Below are positions 1-9,664 of a DNA stretch of 64,000 nucleotides, one piece after another. The DNA is taken from NCBI RefSeq assembly GCF_040939455.1, contig NC_134111.1:56066501-56130500 (forward strand), written 5' to 3'. The position numbers and the translations under genes are program-made. The notes below the pieces were generated by a model. It was not told the origin of the DNA. It saw only the letters and a program-made list of their open reading frames with translations, and searched no databases. Positions within the stretch are counted from its first letter, which is position 1; each line of letters begins with the position of its first letter. The stretch is from Microcebus murinus (Eukaryota > Chordata > Mammalia > Primates > Cheirogaleidae).

Positions 1-151
1 GCTACATTAGACCTTCCTTTAAAAAGTTCCTTTGGATATATAGGTTTAGCTGGAATGCTAGGTTTTAGAAGGAAACCTAGTGGTGCCTTAATTCATTGAA
101 AAGGTATCCCAGTGAAATAAAGTTCGTTGGTTCACCCTTAAGAAACAATAG

Positions 152-280
152 TAGGACATGCTTGAGGGGTTTTGGTAAGGCGGGGCCGGGGGGGCGTGGG
201 GAGGAATGGCAGGGGCAATATATGTAACCCTAACAATATTTGTACCCCCATAATATGAAAAAATAAAAAATTAAAAAAAA
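152..280 (+). mobile_element. 5'-truncated L1 3' end with target-site duplication
   Basis: A 129-base element ends in an A-rich tail. Its last part (GTACCCCCATAATATG then A/T-rich tail) is the L1 3' end type seen in lemurs (from memory). The flanks carry the same 11 bases, AGAAACAATAG, at 141-151 and 281-291, the mark of target-primed insertion. It lies in the intron after the last PEVK exon of the window. Confidence 0.75.
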
Positions 281-291
281 AGAAACAATAG

Positions 292-1015
292 AGAACTAGC
301 ATCATAGATATGGGAAGATCTGAATAATAAGTCAATCTGAGCACAGATATTACATAATTGTTTTCACCACATGTAAAATATAGGAAAGCCCTATGTATTA
401 AGTGTTTCAGATTTACAAATATGGCCTTGAGTCCTGGAATTTAATGAAGTAATATATTTTCTTGTTCATTTTTAAACGGAGTCAGAACACATTAGTGATT
501 TATGCAATCAATTTAATGGTTATAGCTTGCATTTTAAAAATGAATAGAACAGAATAGAAAACATCAAAATTTTCTATTCTGCAAATGTGTGTAGGAATAT
601 AATATAAAATATATATTTGTCTATGGTAAAAAAAATATGTTTGAGAAACACCAGTTAGACATTAGACTACTAAGGTGAGGTTTATGCCAGCCTACCATGC
701 TGAAGTCAAGTGCTACCTAATGGGAGGATAGATGTATATGGAGATACTTGCCCTCATAAATTAAATATTATAAAGCCTTCTATTCCATATAGGGCAGTAA
801 AAAGGAATGGAGAAGAAAGACATTGGATGTTTAATCTTGTATGATGCTCCTGAAACTTGTATTTTGATTAAAAGATACATCTAATGAGGCCGGTAGATGT
901 TCACTGAATTTGTGCCACTTTTTTGTTTCACTTTCTGTTAGTCTGATAAACAACCTGTGACAGAAAACATCTCATCAAGATTCCAGATCATCTCTAGCTT
1001 ATTTGCATTGTTTAC
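292..1015. other. intron after PEVK exon 128, nothing recognised
   Basis: AT-rich intronic sequence. The next human PEVK exon (beginning VMEEPEEY) was looked for on the minus strand and not found here, so it must lie beyond position 1. No repeat was recognised apart from the L1 fragment next to it. Confidence 0.6.
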
Positions 1016-1123
1016 CTTCATATTCTGTAACCTCCACTTCCTCCTCTTCCTCCTCTCTTTCCTCCTCTCTATAAACTGAAATGGACACTCTTTCCTCTTC
1101 TTCTGAATAACTCCATTCCTCCT
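1016..1123 (-). CDS. TTN: TTN PEVK exon ~128, glutamate-rich
   Basis: Encodes about 36 residues, EEEWSYSEEEERVSISVYRE followed by a run of mixed E and ending VTEYE. It is one of the acidic PEVK modules, which differ from the basic PPAK modules and are thought to modulate charge pairing and stiffness of the spring. The donor is GAAG|GTAAAC. The acceptor chosen is CCGCAG|AGGAGG. The human protein has V-S-A before EEEW; here the bases that would precede that valine (CTTATATCC) contain no AG, so the exon probably starts three codons later. Both choices keep phase 1-1. Confidence 0.85.
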
Positions 1124-1582
1124 CTGCGGATATAAGGTTTAATTTAAATTCAGTAAGTTGAGATATTGATAGTAGGCATGTATTCACTACAGATGGGTGA
1201 ACAGTTCTATCTGCTTAGGGCAGAGCTTCACAGTGCTTCCTCAGCACAAGAAGGAGAAAGCTGACTTAAGATGAAGGCAAGTACAGCCCAAGACTGAGAA
1301 GAATATTTGAATTACGTCCAAAATACAGCCACTTTCAAAATTATCATATTTTCAGCACCCCATTCACTTTCTTATTAATATAAGATAATAGAATGATTTA
1401 ACACCAATGTAGACACAAAGACTCAGTCCCAGAAGGCTACAACAGGCAGACACATTCTAATACCAACATAAGGAGAAATAACAGACCAGGACCAGTTCTA
1501 AGGAAAACAATCACATCTGGCAAGAAGAGACTTTAAGGAAACACACACCAACTCATTTCTCCTTTCACTTCTAATTATATAC
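1124..1582. other. intron between PEVK exons 127 and 128
   Basis: Unique intronic sequence of 459 bases. No repeat, RNA gene or further exon was recognised. Confidence 0.6.
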
Positions 1583-1684
1583 CTTCGTGCCGGGCAACTT
1601 CCACTCTTTGAGGGACTGCGACAGATAGTTTTTCTTCGGCAACAAATCTTTTCTCTTCTACAACAGTTTTCTTGGAAACTTCAG
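1583..1684 (-). CDS. TTN: TTN PEVK exon ~127
   Basis: Encodes 34 residues beginning AEVSKKTVVEEKRFVAEEK and ending VEVARHE. Acceptor TTTAAAG|CTGAAG, donor GAAG|GTATAT, phase 1-1. It departs from the 28-residue PPAK form: there is no PPAK end, and it has three V-E-E-K-like turns. Part of the extensible PEVK random coil. Confidence 0.93.
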
Positions 1685-1937
1685 CTTTAAAAAAGCATTA
1701 AAGTTGAAGTTCAAAGTCAAGAATTTTAACAGTTCTCTTGGTAGTTTGGGGAAGATTTGCACAGTACACTACTTTCACTAGCAATATGGGAAAACAAGTT
1801 ACAGACCACGAGGCTATATACACACAGAAGTTCCATGGGAAGCAAGACAAAGGTTCAGTACAAGAAGAGACCAGATGGACAAAGCAAGAATTCACATGTC
1901 AAAAGATTTTTTGTCGGAGGACTGAGACAAATCCTAC

Positions 1938-2021
1938 CTCGGGGAGGTGGGGCTTTCTTAGCGACAGGAACTGGCACCGGAACTTTCTCCTCTGGGACAG
2001 GTTTCTTGGGAAGAGCTGGCA
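1938..2021 (-). CDS. TTN: TTN PEVK exon ~126, PPAK-type module
   Basis: A 28-residue module starting VPALPKKPVPEEKVPVPV and ending AKKAPPPR. Acceptor TAAAG|TGCCAG, donor CGAG|GTAGGA, phase 1-1. The repeated PV/VP steps favour polyproline-type structure typical of PEVK spring modules. Confidence 0.95.
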
Positions 2022-2174
2022 CTTTAGAAACATGATGCACTTTTAGAACTTTAATGTAATCTCACTAAAACCCAACACAAAACACAGATGTCCATCCACG
2101 ATGCACTCATATCACAAAACATACAAAATCAGTGGCCCACAGAGACAGTTCTCGGGAAGGTGGAGAGACAATAC

Positions 2175-2255
2175 CTTTCTGTGGTGGAGCTTCCTCCTCT
2201 TTCCGAGGCACGGGTCTTTTTTCTTCAGGAACTCTCTTCTTTGAGATTTCTGGCA
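2175..2255 (-). CDS. TTN: TTN PEVK exon ~125, PPAK-type module
   Basis: A 27-residue module starting VPEISKKRVPEEKRPVPR and ending EEEAPPQK. Acceptor TTTAAG|TGCCAG, donor GAAAG|GTATTG, phase 1-1. It is one residue shorter than the usual 28. Confidence 0.95.
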
Positions 2256-2400
2256 CTTAAAGGGTAGTGTTTAATTTTAAAATTCTCAGAAAGGCAAAAT
2301 AAATGAGCAACACAGAACTAGCAGGCCCATTAAAGAAGACATGCAATTAAAGAAGCCTGAAGGAAAGACAAAGTTATTTCGTGGAGATGGGATTAAGTAC

Positions 2401-2481
2401 CTGCTGGTGGTGGAGATTCCTCTCTTTCAGTAATAATGGTTATTTTTTCTTCCGTGACAACTCTCTTCTGAACTTCAGGAA
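2401..2481 (-). CDS. TTN: TTN PEVK exon ~124
   Basis: A 27-residue module starting VPEVQKRVVTEEKITIIT and ending ESPPPA. Acceptor TTCAAG|TTCCTG, donor GCAG|GTACTT, phase 1-1. It is a VTEEKI-type variant, less proline-rich than its neighbours, and resembles the module at 6991-7071. Confidence 0.95.
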
Positions 2482-2613
2482 CTTGAAAAGACATTTTTAG
2501 AATTGACTTTATATTTTCCAAAGTAGCTAATGTACAGTTATTTTGTGAAAAAGTAGACAGGTAGACAGACACTTTTGTTGAATTCTCACTCACGATAAAA
2601 CATTCATTTTTTT

Positions 2614-2941
2614 TTTTTTTTTTTGAGACAGAGTCTCACTTTGTTGTCCAGGCTAGAGTGAGTGCCGTGGCGTCAGCCTAGCTCACAGCAACCTCAAACT
2701 CCTGGGCTTGAGTGATCCTTCTGCCTCAGCCTCCCGAGTAGCTGGGACTACAGGCATGCGCCACCATGCCCGGCTAATTTTTTATATATATATCAGTTGG
2801 CCAATTAATTTCTTTCTATTTATAGTAGAGACGGGGTCTCGCTCTTGCTCAGGCTGGTTTTGAACTCCTGACCTTGAGCAATCCGCCCGCCTCGGCCTCC
2901 CAAGAGCTAGGATTACAGGCGTGAGCCACAGCGCCCGGCCC
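2614..2941 (-). mobile_element. Alu element, young lemur type, inverted
   Basis: A complete dimeric Alu, read on the minus strand, with its poly(A) tail at the low-coordinate side. It is flanked by AAAACATTCATTTTTTT at 2597-2613 and again at 2942-2958, a full target-site duplication. The body shares the unusual AGCTCTTGGGAGG junction and GCGCATGCC with the Alu at 37769-38108 and looks almost identical to it. Confidence 0.93.
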
Positions 2942-3054
2942 AAAACATTCATTTTTTTAAAATTAAACTAACCGAGTTAACAGATACTTAAACACAAAAT
3001 GTTTTGCACTCAAGATATAAAAGTGGGGCTTCTTTACTAAGAAAGTCACTGTAC

Positions 3055-3138
3055 CTTTAGCTGGGGGAGCTTCCTTCTTCTTTGGAACAGGAACAGGAAT
3101 CTTTTCTTCAGGAACAGGTTTCTTTGGCACCTCTGGGA
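3055..3138 (-). CDS. TTN: TTN PEVK exon ~123, PPAK module
   Basis: A canonical 28-residue module: VPEVPKKPVPEEKIPVPV then KKKEAPPAK. Acceptor TTCAAG|TCCCAG, donor AAAG|GTACAG, phase 1-1. It is among the closest to the PPAK consensus in the window. Confidence 0.96.
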
Positions 3139-3841
3139 CTTGAAGTTTTTGAAATAGAATGTTAGTAAAGACATATGTCACTTTTATGAATGGACATAGG
3201 CACATACATAAACCTTTATGTAGTTCCTGAATATTATTATAGATTATGCATCAGCAAAATAATGCAGAAAATTAAGCTAACTTTAATGTGATAAAGGTCA
3301 CTGTGTGATTAATGTTACAAATAATATTTTAGAGGCATTTTGACAATTAAAAAAGAGTTATGTAACAGAAAGATGTGTGCAGAATTCATCCTTTGATTAT
3401 ATATTGGTATGCTTTTGGTAAAAACAGGTGAGTCCATGGTTATACAATCTAGAATGTGGATATAATATATAAAAAAACTTCTTTATGCTTTGTATTGAGA
3501 AATGGGGTTTATAATGACAGTGAATTTAATTTATTTAAGACTAATAAGTCTTAGAATAGTTGTGCCTATATAACTTAATTTCCTTCCCCCATTTCTCTTC
3601 TGATTTTTTTGGGAGAGTGCCTGTAGTGTATTCAAAGCTCAGGCAACACTTATTCTAGATTAAGTCTCTCAATCTGACACCCATGTGTCAATGACTTTGG
3701 GGAGTTCTGTGTGCAAAATTTTGTAGGTATGTTCATATGTGCTTTTCTTTAAGGGGCTCCATAGTTTTCAATAGTGTCTCTAACTTTGAAAGTGTTTATA
3801 GTGGATTTAATTTATTTATGCTAACCATTGATAATGTCGCC

Positions 3842-4143
3842 TTTTTTTTTTTTTTTTTTTTTTTTTGAGACAGAGTCTTGCTCTGTGGCCTGGGCTAGAG
3901 TGTTGTGGCTTCAGCCTAGCTCACAGCAACCTCAGACTCTTGGGCTCAAGTAATCTTCCTGCCTCAGCCTTCTAAGTAGCTGGGACTACAGGTGCGTACC
4001 ACCACACCTGGCTAATTTTTCTATTTTTAGTAGAGATGGCGTCTCTCTTGCTCAGGCTGGTCTCAGATTCCTGAGCTCAAGCAATCCTCCTGCCTCTGTC
4101 TCTCACAGTGCTAAGATTACAGGCATAGGCCACAATGCCCAGC
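3842..4143 (-). mobile_element. Alu element, older copy, inverted
   Basis: Poly(T) at 3842-3866 is followed by GAGACAGAGTCTTGC and the rest of a dimeric Alu on the minus strand. It is more diverged than the other copies (for example CAATGCCCAGC at the end) and lacks the ATTAATTTC linker. No clear target-site duplication was seen. Confidence 0.85.
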
Positions 4144-4724
4144 TGATGTTAACTTTTTAACCAGAAGATAAATGTTAACAGCATATATTATTAGTAATAA
4201 TTTTTTTTCATTTTAAATAAAATATTGGCAGCTTTGTGAACCCCTGAACCTCCACACTTTCATTTATAATATCTTGGTATAATTTTATAGATATACAGTT
4301 ATATATGTGTATAATATACATACATACTGTGTTTATACATATATACTTGCTACTATGTGTATTTTTATGGATAAATGAGAGATTCCTCTGTCTCCTTAGG
4401 GAGTGGTCAAATAGCTTTGGTATTAGTATTGGTTTTACTAATATGACATCTGTATTTAATGATTAGATAATCAAAATTCTGAAAGACCCAAGAATTTGGG
4501 AAAGAGAGAAGCAGATTTGATTCAGGAAGAAAATAGAAACACTAGGAAATCAAGAGAAAGGGAGCACTATTCAAATGCAAGATTTCAGTAAGTGTAGTTT
4601 CTCCTAAATTGGATGATGTTGAATGCTTTCTGAATCTCCCTATAACTGAACACATGTGTACAGCTGGAGCTTCATTGACTCAATAAAATAGTATCTTTTA
4701 TCACCAAAAATATCCCAAAAAGCA

Positions 4725-4748
4725 AAAAGAAAGAAAGAAAGAAAGAAA
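4725..4748. repeat. (AAAG)n simple repeat
   Basis: About six units of AAAG/GAAA in an intron. Lying on the template of the minus-strand transcript, it gives a UCUU-rich stretch in the pre-mRNA. Confidence 0.8.
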
Positions 4749-5407
4749 ACAAAGGAATAGAGATATACCACAGCAGTACATTTGAATTCAAACATACGTA
4801 CATGAAAGTTACCTGATTAGCTAAATTGCAACATTAGTGACAAATATCAAAGTTTAATTAGTGTCTCAAGAAACATGGTAAAAGAAAATATCACCAATCT
4901 ATATGTTCCCCACAATTGAAGCCATTATTGACTTGTAAGAAGAGCGCAATTTCTGGCAGCATTGTGCACATCTTTATCTAGATGACATTTGCATTCTGCC
5001 AAATAATCTCCAGTTGTCACTGCCTACCTCCAGCTCTTCATAACTCATTAAAGTGTTTTTATTAAGAAAAAGTCACATTTATGAGGGGTGAAAGGTTTTT
5101 TTTTCCTCTAGAAACATGTCTGTAGAACACAAATTTCACAAATATTTCTTCTTTCTCTGAGAGAGAACATCTTTATAAAAATTTGAGATAGCAGTTTGCC
5201 AAAGTTACTTCTTTTCATAACACTTTTTGGTGGTGCTTTAGGAAGACTCAGTATCTTGAGTACGGCCCCAAAGCTGACAGACATTAAAAACACAAGGAAC
5301 ATGTAGAAGAGACCAATCAGAAAGATAGCGCAGTACATACAAAGACCGCATAAAGCAAAGGGCTGGCATCTGGAGCAAAAGGTGTCCCCACCACAGTTCT
5401 GAGGTAC

Positions 5408-5491
5408 CTTTTGGGGGAGCGGCAGGTTCCTTCTTAGGCACAGGAACTGGCTTTTTCTCCTCTGGCACAGGTTTCTTGGGAACCTCAGGAA
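5408..5491 (-). CDS. TTN: TTN PEVK exon ~122, PPAK module
   Basis: A 28-residue module: VPEVPKKPVPEEKKPVPV then KKEPAAPPK. Acceptor TTTAAAG|TTCCTG, donor AAAG|GTACCT, phase 1-1. It matches the human module with the distinctive EPAAPPK end. Confidence 0.96.
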
Positions 5492-5892
5492 CTTTAAAGA
5501 TACCATTGTTGGAACAATGTGGAATATTCTAGTCTCCTTCTCAGACATTTAAGATTACATCAAAGCACAAATCTTCACTAAGAGTGTCAGAATTGGGGAG
5601 GAATTTAACATGTTCTGCTTGAGGTAGGAATTAATGCTAAATGCCTTGATACCATATTAGATATAACATACTTTACATGAAGCAGACAAAGACCCAATTA
5701 GCGTGGTCTGGAGTCTAAAAATGTTCTTGATACTTGTATAGCACCTTACCACAAATTAATGAAATTAACAAACATAGAATTAAATATCTTACAGAAGGTT
5801 TACAGATGCTATTTTGTTAATACATAGATCCCATAGAAAAAGATACAAGAAAGTAGATATTAAGAGTTGTTTTTTCAAAAATATGATTCTAC
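5492..5892. other. intron between PEVK exons 121 and 122
   Basis: Unique intronic sequence of 401 bases with no recognised element. Confidence 0.6.
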
Positions 5893-5976
5893 CTTTGGCT
5901 GGTGGGGGCTCCACTTTTTTAGGCATGGGAACAGGAACCACTTCTTCTGGAACTGGTTTCTTAGGTGGCTCAGGGA
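5893..5976 (-). CDS. TTN: TTN PEVK exon ~121, PPAK module
   Basis: A 28-residue module: VPEPPKKPVPEEVVPVPM then KKVEPPPAK. Acceptor TTAAAG|TCCCTG, donor AAAG|GTAGAA, phase 1-1. EEVVPVP replaces the usual EEK; the human equivalent also has EEVAPVP. Confidence 0.96.
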
Positions 5977-6162
5977 CTTTAAAAGAAATGTATTGTTTTT
6001 GAGAAAGTGCATTTTGGCGGCATATATTGTTGTAAGACTTAGAATTAAAATGAAGAGTAGACATCCCTTTTTCATGCCAGTTGAATTGAAGAAAAGCATG
6101 CATTAGAAATGAGGGTAAATGGAGATGTGTGAGGGCTAATTGGGACATGTGACTGTTATCCC

Positions 6163-6269
6163 CTTTAACTGCAGGAGCCTCCACTTTCTCAGGAACAGGT
6201 AGGAGCACCCATTCTTCAGAGGTGCCAGTGTCTGCTTCTCAGAAACCAGCCTTTTACAAACATCAGTAA
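6163..6269 (-). pseudogene. TTN: decayed PEVK exon
   Basis: Read on the minus strand, an acceptor-like TTCAAAG is followed by VTDVCKRLVSEKQTLAP, which aligns with VPEVPKKPVPEEKVPVP. In a different frame the end reads LLPVPEKVEAPAVK, which aligns with the PPAK end. The two halves need a frameshift. The span is 107 bases (not a multiple of 3, against 84 for an intact exon), and the donor GT is replaced by GG (TTAAAG|GGGATA). Known human titin goes straight from the module at 6991 to that at 5893, so no protein segment is expected here. I take it as a relic of PEVK exon duplication. Confidence 0.72.
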
Positions 6270-6990
6270 CTTTGAAGATAATTTTTTAGCAATTTTGCTT
6301 TTATAAAGCAGTTGCATGAAACCAATTGCATTAGATTTTTTTGTGTCTTAAATGTTAACAATTTGGCTGGGAGGGAGGGAGCAGAGATTTGGTCTATAAT
6401 GGCTCCAGGTGGGTGATGTAAATACTCCTTCCCACCCTGGCTACCAACATGACTTCACTGTTGCACAGTTGGACAGAGGTGTGCAGTAGCACAACATTAT
6501 ACAGTATCCTCTCCGCACAGATACAATAAAGGGAAACAACCGTAGAAACACAGGTAATAGTGGAATGTAGTAAAATGGGAGGTAATGAATTTTGAGTATT
6601 TATTAATATTTCAAAAATATAATTTATTTAGTTGTAAGGTTACATAATTTAAGTTTTAAGTTAAACCACTGGTTGGCAAAATTCTTGAAAATTTAACCAG
6701 AGGCTCTGGTGAGCTGGTAAGAACTGGCTCCAGATCATTCTATTTCCAAATGACTGGTTACCAGATTGCAAACTCCTGGAAGCAGGGACTAGAGCGCCAG
6801 TTCTTTTCATTCCTCTCTCCTGTGCCTTCCTCATGGGCTTCCCATCCCCCATCACGTCCTTTGGGCATAGTGGCGAAGGGTCTATTGACCGTGTGACTAA
6901 TCTACTATCTAACATTAACATAGATGTTTACTCTAGAATTTGTATGACCTTTTATTAAAAGATTTTAAACTTAGAATGAATTACTAATAC
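6270..6990. other. intron between PEVK exon 120 and the exon relic
   Basis: Intronic sequence. A stretch near 6670-6800 (TGCAAACTCCTGGAAGCAGGGACT) faintly resembles the 3' part of an old MIR-type element, but I could not confirm it. Nothing else was recognised. Confidence 0.45.
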
Positions 6991-7071
6991 CTTTAGGTGG
7001 TGGCTCAACCTTTTTGGAAACAGCAACATGAATTTTCTCTTCGGTAACAGTTTTCTTTTGTACTTCGGGGA
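6991..7071 (-). CDS. TTN: TTN PEVK exon ~120
   Basis: A 27-residue module: VPEVQKKTVTEEKIHVAV then SKKVEPPPK. Acceptor TTAAAG|TCCCCG, donor AAAG|GTATTA, phase 1-1. A VTEEKI variant, sister to the module at 2401-2481. Confidence 0.96.
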
Positions 7072-7308
7072 CTTTAAAAAAATGTACATTTTAATTACTG
7101 ACATGCCATGTTGTGGGTGGCAATTGTAATTTACAAAGAATGACGAAATAAAAATTAAAACAGAGACAAACGTGCAATAAAAAAGATGACAGAGAATTAC
7201 AAGGAGACACAAATGCCCACATGGTTATAACTTAGATAAGAAGAAGAGGTATAAAAATCAGTCTGAAATCCTTCCATTTGAGCCCCCAAATTCCAGTTTG
7301 CCTTATAC

Positions 7309-7395
7309 CTGTGACTGACACTTCTTCCTCTGTGTGAGAAGCAAAGAACATCTTTTCTTCTGAAATAACCATCTTCTTTGTATGCACAGCTGGTA
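7309..7395 (-). CDS. TTN: TTN PEVK exon ~119
   Basis: Encodes 29 residues: VPAVHTKKMVISEEKMFF then ASHTEEEVSVT. Acceptor TTAAAG|TACCAG, donor ACAG|GTATAA, phase 1-1. It is low in proline, with aromatic FF, unusual for PEVK; the human equivalent shares this. Confidence 0.95.
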
Positions 7396-8011
7396 CTTTA
7401 AAGAGAGTATTTCATATTAGTATTTCATTTTCTAGGACAAGACATCAGATCAAACACATAGATTATATATATATACTATATTTAAGTCTTTAAACACAGA
7501 ATGACTGGGTCAGTATGATAGCTTGAGAACAAAGTTAGCACTGACAAGAAAACAAATCATGTTTTAATCTATAGGGACAAACAACCCATGCAGGCTTCAT
7601 CAAGCATTATTTAATGAGAATCAAATAGACACAACTTCTTCACACACAATGTTGTGTTTTGCCAAATCTGTTAGGCTCTATTCATATAAAGGAGAGGATG
7701 GGGAATATTATATGCAATGGAATGCATTGCATAGTAAAGTTAGAAAAATACCAATTAAACATGAAATCTTCCTTAAATAAAAAAATATAATTATGTCATT
7801 TTAAGCAAAACTAAAAACAAAGATAATGTTATTATTTATTATTTACTTAAATTATACATATGTGCAACTCAATATAAAATTTGTATTATATAAAAATCTG
7901 CTTTTTTCAGTGGTTTTAATATTTATGAATTATTTACCAATACATGTACACATGTCCATACATATAAATAAAAATGTTTAAAACTTGCAGCTGAAAGACA
8001 AAGATGTATAC
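7396..8011. other. intron between PEVK exons 118 and 119
   Basis: AT-rich unique sequence of 616 bases; no recognised element. Confidence 0.6.
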
Positions 8012-8089
8012 CTTTCACTTCAATAACTTCTTCCTGTACTGGAGTCCGGGAAGGTTTTTGTGGAACAATCTTCTTTGAAACTTCAGGTA
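8012..8089 (-). CDS. TTN: TTN PEVK exon ~118
   Basis: Encodes 26 residues: VPEVSKKIVPQKPSRTPV then QEEVIEVK. Acceptor TTTAAAG|TACCTG, donor AAAG|GTATAC, phase 1-1. The sequence is essentially the human one. Confidence 0.96.
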
Positions 8090-8255
8090 CTTTAAAAATA
8101 TGTACAAATATATTTGTATTGTGAAGAATATTACTTTGCACAAAATTTTAAAATATCTTAGTTCAGATGATTATATAAATAACTAACATGTGAGTATATA
8201 TCAATAAACAGATTACTTGTGCCTATGGTACTAGGAACATTTTAAATGAGAATAC

Positions 8256-8333
8256 CTTTGGTGACTTGAACTTTTTCTTCCTCCATTCTTCGGGAAGTCT
8301 TTTCAATTTTTTCAATTACTGGCTTCTTTGTAA
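8256..8333 (-). CDS. TTN: TTN PEVK exon ~117
   Basis: Encodes about 26 residues: TKKPVIEKIEKTSRRMEE then EKVQVTK. Acceptor TTGCAG|TTACAA, donor AAAG|GTATTC. Its first codon is completed by the last A of the exon before (A+TT = Ile), where neighbouring exons use G. It is charged, with little proline, and resembles a helix-prone linker rather than a PPAK module. Confidence 0.94.
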
Positions 8334-8741
8334 CTGCAAGCATTTTAAAGAAATTGCAGTACTTTTAGAATTTCTATTAAAATCCTCTCTCTATCTATGT
8401 ACATATATATGTTTATACACAATATATATGTATACATATATATCTTTTTTTTAAGAGAGAGACAAGTTTGGTGCTTGGAACTTTAGGAACAAGTTTCTGT
8501 ACTTAACATATTTTGGTTATATTAATTTTAAATTTACCATAACAGTCTTTTTATCATCTTTGTATTTTTTTCATTAAATGAATTAGATAGAAATTTTAAG
8601 AAAAAAAATTCGTTGATACAATAAAGCTTAGAGAAGAAGTTGTGCCTATTGGATTGAACTGGTGACTTATACATCTTTGCCAAACAAGCCATGATAATGA
8701 TGTTGATGTTCTAGTCTATTTTAATTATTCCAATTACTTAC
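8334..8741. other. intron between PEVK exons 116 and 117
   Basis: AT-rich sequence of 408 bases with a TATATG/TACATA-rich low-complexity stretch near 8395-8450. No other element seen. Confidence 0.6.
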
Positions 8742-8804
8742 TTTTAGGAGGTGGTGCTTCTTTCTTTACAGGCACTTTGGCTGGAACTTTTCTCTCATGT
8801 GATT
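8742..8804 (-). CDS. TTN: TTN PEVK exon ~116
   Basis: Encodes 21 residues: ESHERKVPAKVPVKKEAP then PPK. Acceptor ATTAAAG|AATCAC. The donor is AAAA|GTAAGT, so the exon ends in A rather than the usual G; phase is still 1. Confidence 0.94.
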
Positions 8805-9259
8805 CTTTAATAAAAACACAGGAATAAGAATGGATCCTTAACTAGGTAAGTTCTCTTAGGTTATGCTAATTGCAAATGAGATAAGGATAATCTATAATTG
8901 TGTGAAGTCTTGTATTTGTGATCATTATTTCCAACATGATTCTTAGTGCTAGATTTTGAAGCAGGATCAATCAGAGATGCAATGAGGCTATGAAAGTTAA
9001 ACTTGAACTTCTGCATAGAAAATAGCACTTGGAATTTAGTCTTAGGCATAGGACTAAATGATTTAGTTTATAAAGTCAGATCATGAAAGTAACTCTGAAA
9101 ATGATTCTTTTAAAGTTAAAAAATTTTTTTTACCTTAAAATATCTAAGATCCTTTCATGTATTTCATAGGAATTACAAATCAGGTTTCATAACATTGAAA
9201 ATATAATGAACTGAGCAAAAATGAGAAAAAGAGGGACAAGTCACTCAATTTGTACATAC
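8805..9259. other. intron between PEVK exons 115 and 116
   Basis: Unique sequence of 455 bases; no recognised element. Confidence 0.6.
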
Positions 9260-9664
9260 CTTCATAAACCTCCTTTTGAACTTGAATTACTTCTCTTTCT
9301 TGGTAAGTCTCCTCCCACTCTTCCTCCCCTTCGTCATAACCTTCTTCCCTTTCATAGTATTCTTGCCCTTCTTCAAAATCTTCTTCCCATTCCTCGTGAA
9401 CTTCCCTTTTGGCTTCTACCTTGGTCTCTTCATAGTCTTCATCGGGTTCTTCATAATAAGGTTCTTCATATGGCTCCGTGTATGGTTCTACTTCCAGTTC
9501 ATCATAAGGTTCTTCAAAAGATTCTATGAAGACTCTCCTCTCCTCATAGACTGCTTGCTTTTTCTCATACACAGGTTCTTTTTCTTTGTGAACCTCTTTC
9601 TTCCTGGTTATGGTTGTTATTTTTACTTCTTCAGCCTTAGAGGATACATCAATGATTTCAGGAG
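9260..9664 (-). CDS. TTN: TTN PEVK exon ~115, large acidic (polyE) exon
   Basis: Encodes 135 residues, far longer than other PEVK exons here. It starts APEIIDVSSKAEEVKI, passes through a tandem EEPYDELEVEPYTEP-like region and an E/Y-rich run (EEWEEDFEEGQEYYE), and ends VIQVQKEVYE. It is strongly acidic and rich in tyrosine, and is a known polyE segment of PEVK. Acceptor TTTTAG|CTCCTG, donor GAAG|GTATGT, phase 1-1. On the other strand this composition leaves long open frames, which are not genes. Confidence 0.97.

Larger units (their letters stand above)
3139..5407. other. intron between PEVK exons 122 and 123
   Basis: A 2.27 kb intron, the longest between the last few PEVK exons. It holds an old Alu (3842-4143), an (AAAG)n tract near 4725-4748 and a TA-rich stretch near 4290-4350. 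A short PKAPPK-like reading at 5190-5270 is discussed as a finding. Nothing else was recognised. Confidence 0.6.

Noticed and set aside
1738..2046. Plus-strand open frames over the PEVK exon ~126 region
   Set aside because: Antisense shadows of the exon at 1938-2021 plus intron sequence; no start context or homology recognised.
6661..6921. 86-codon minus-strand open frame in a PEVK intron
   Set aside because: It has no PEVK or Ig character and no splice sites in register; part of it may be an old MIR-like repeat.
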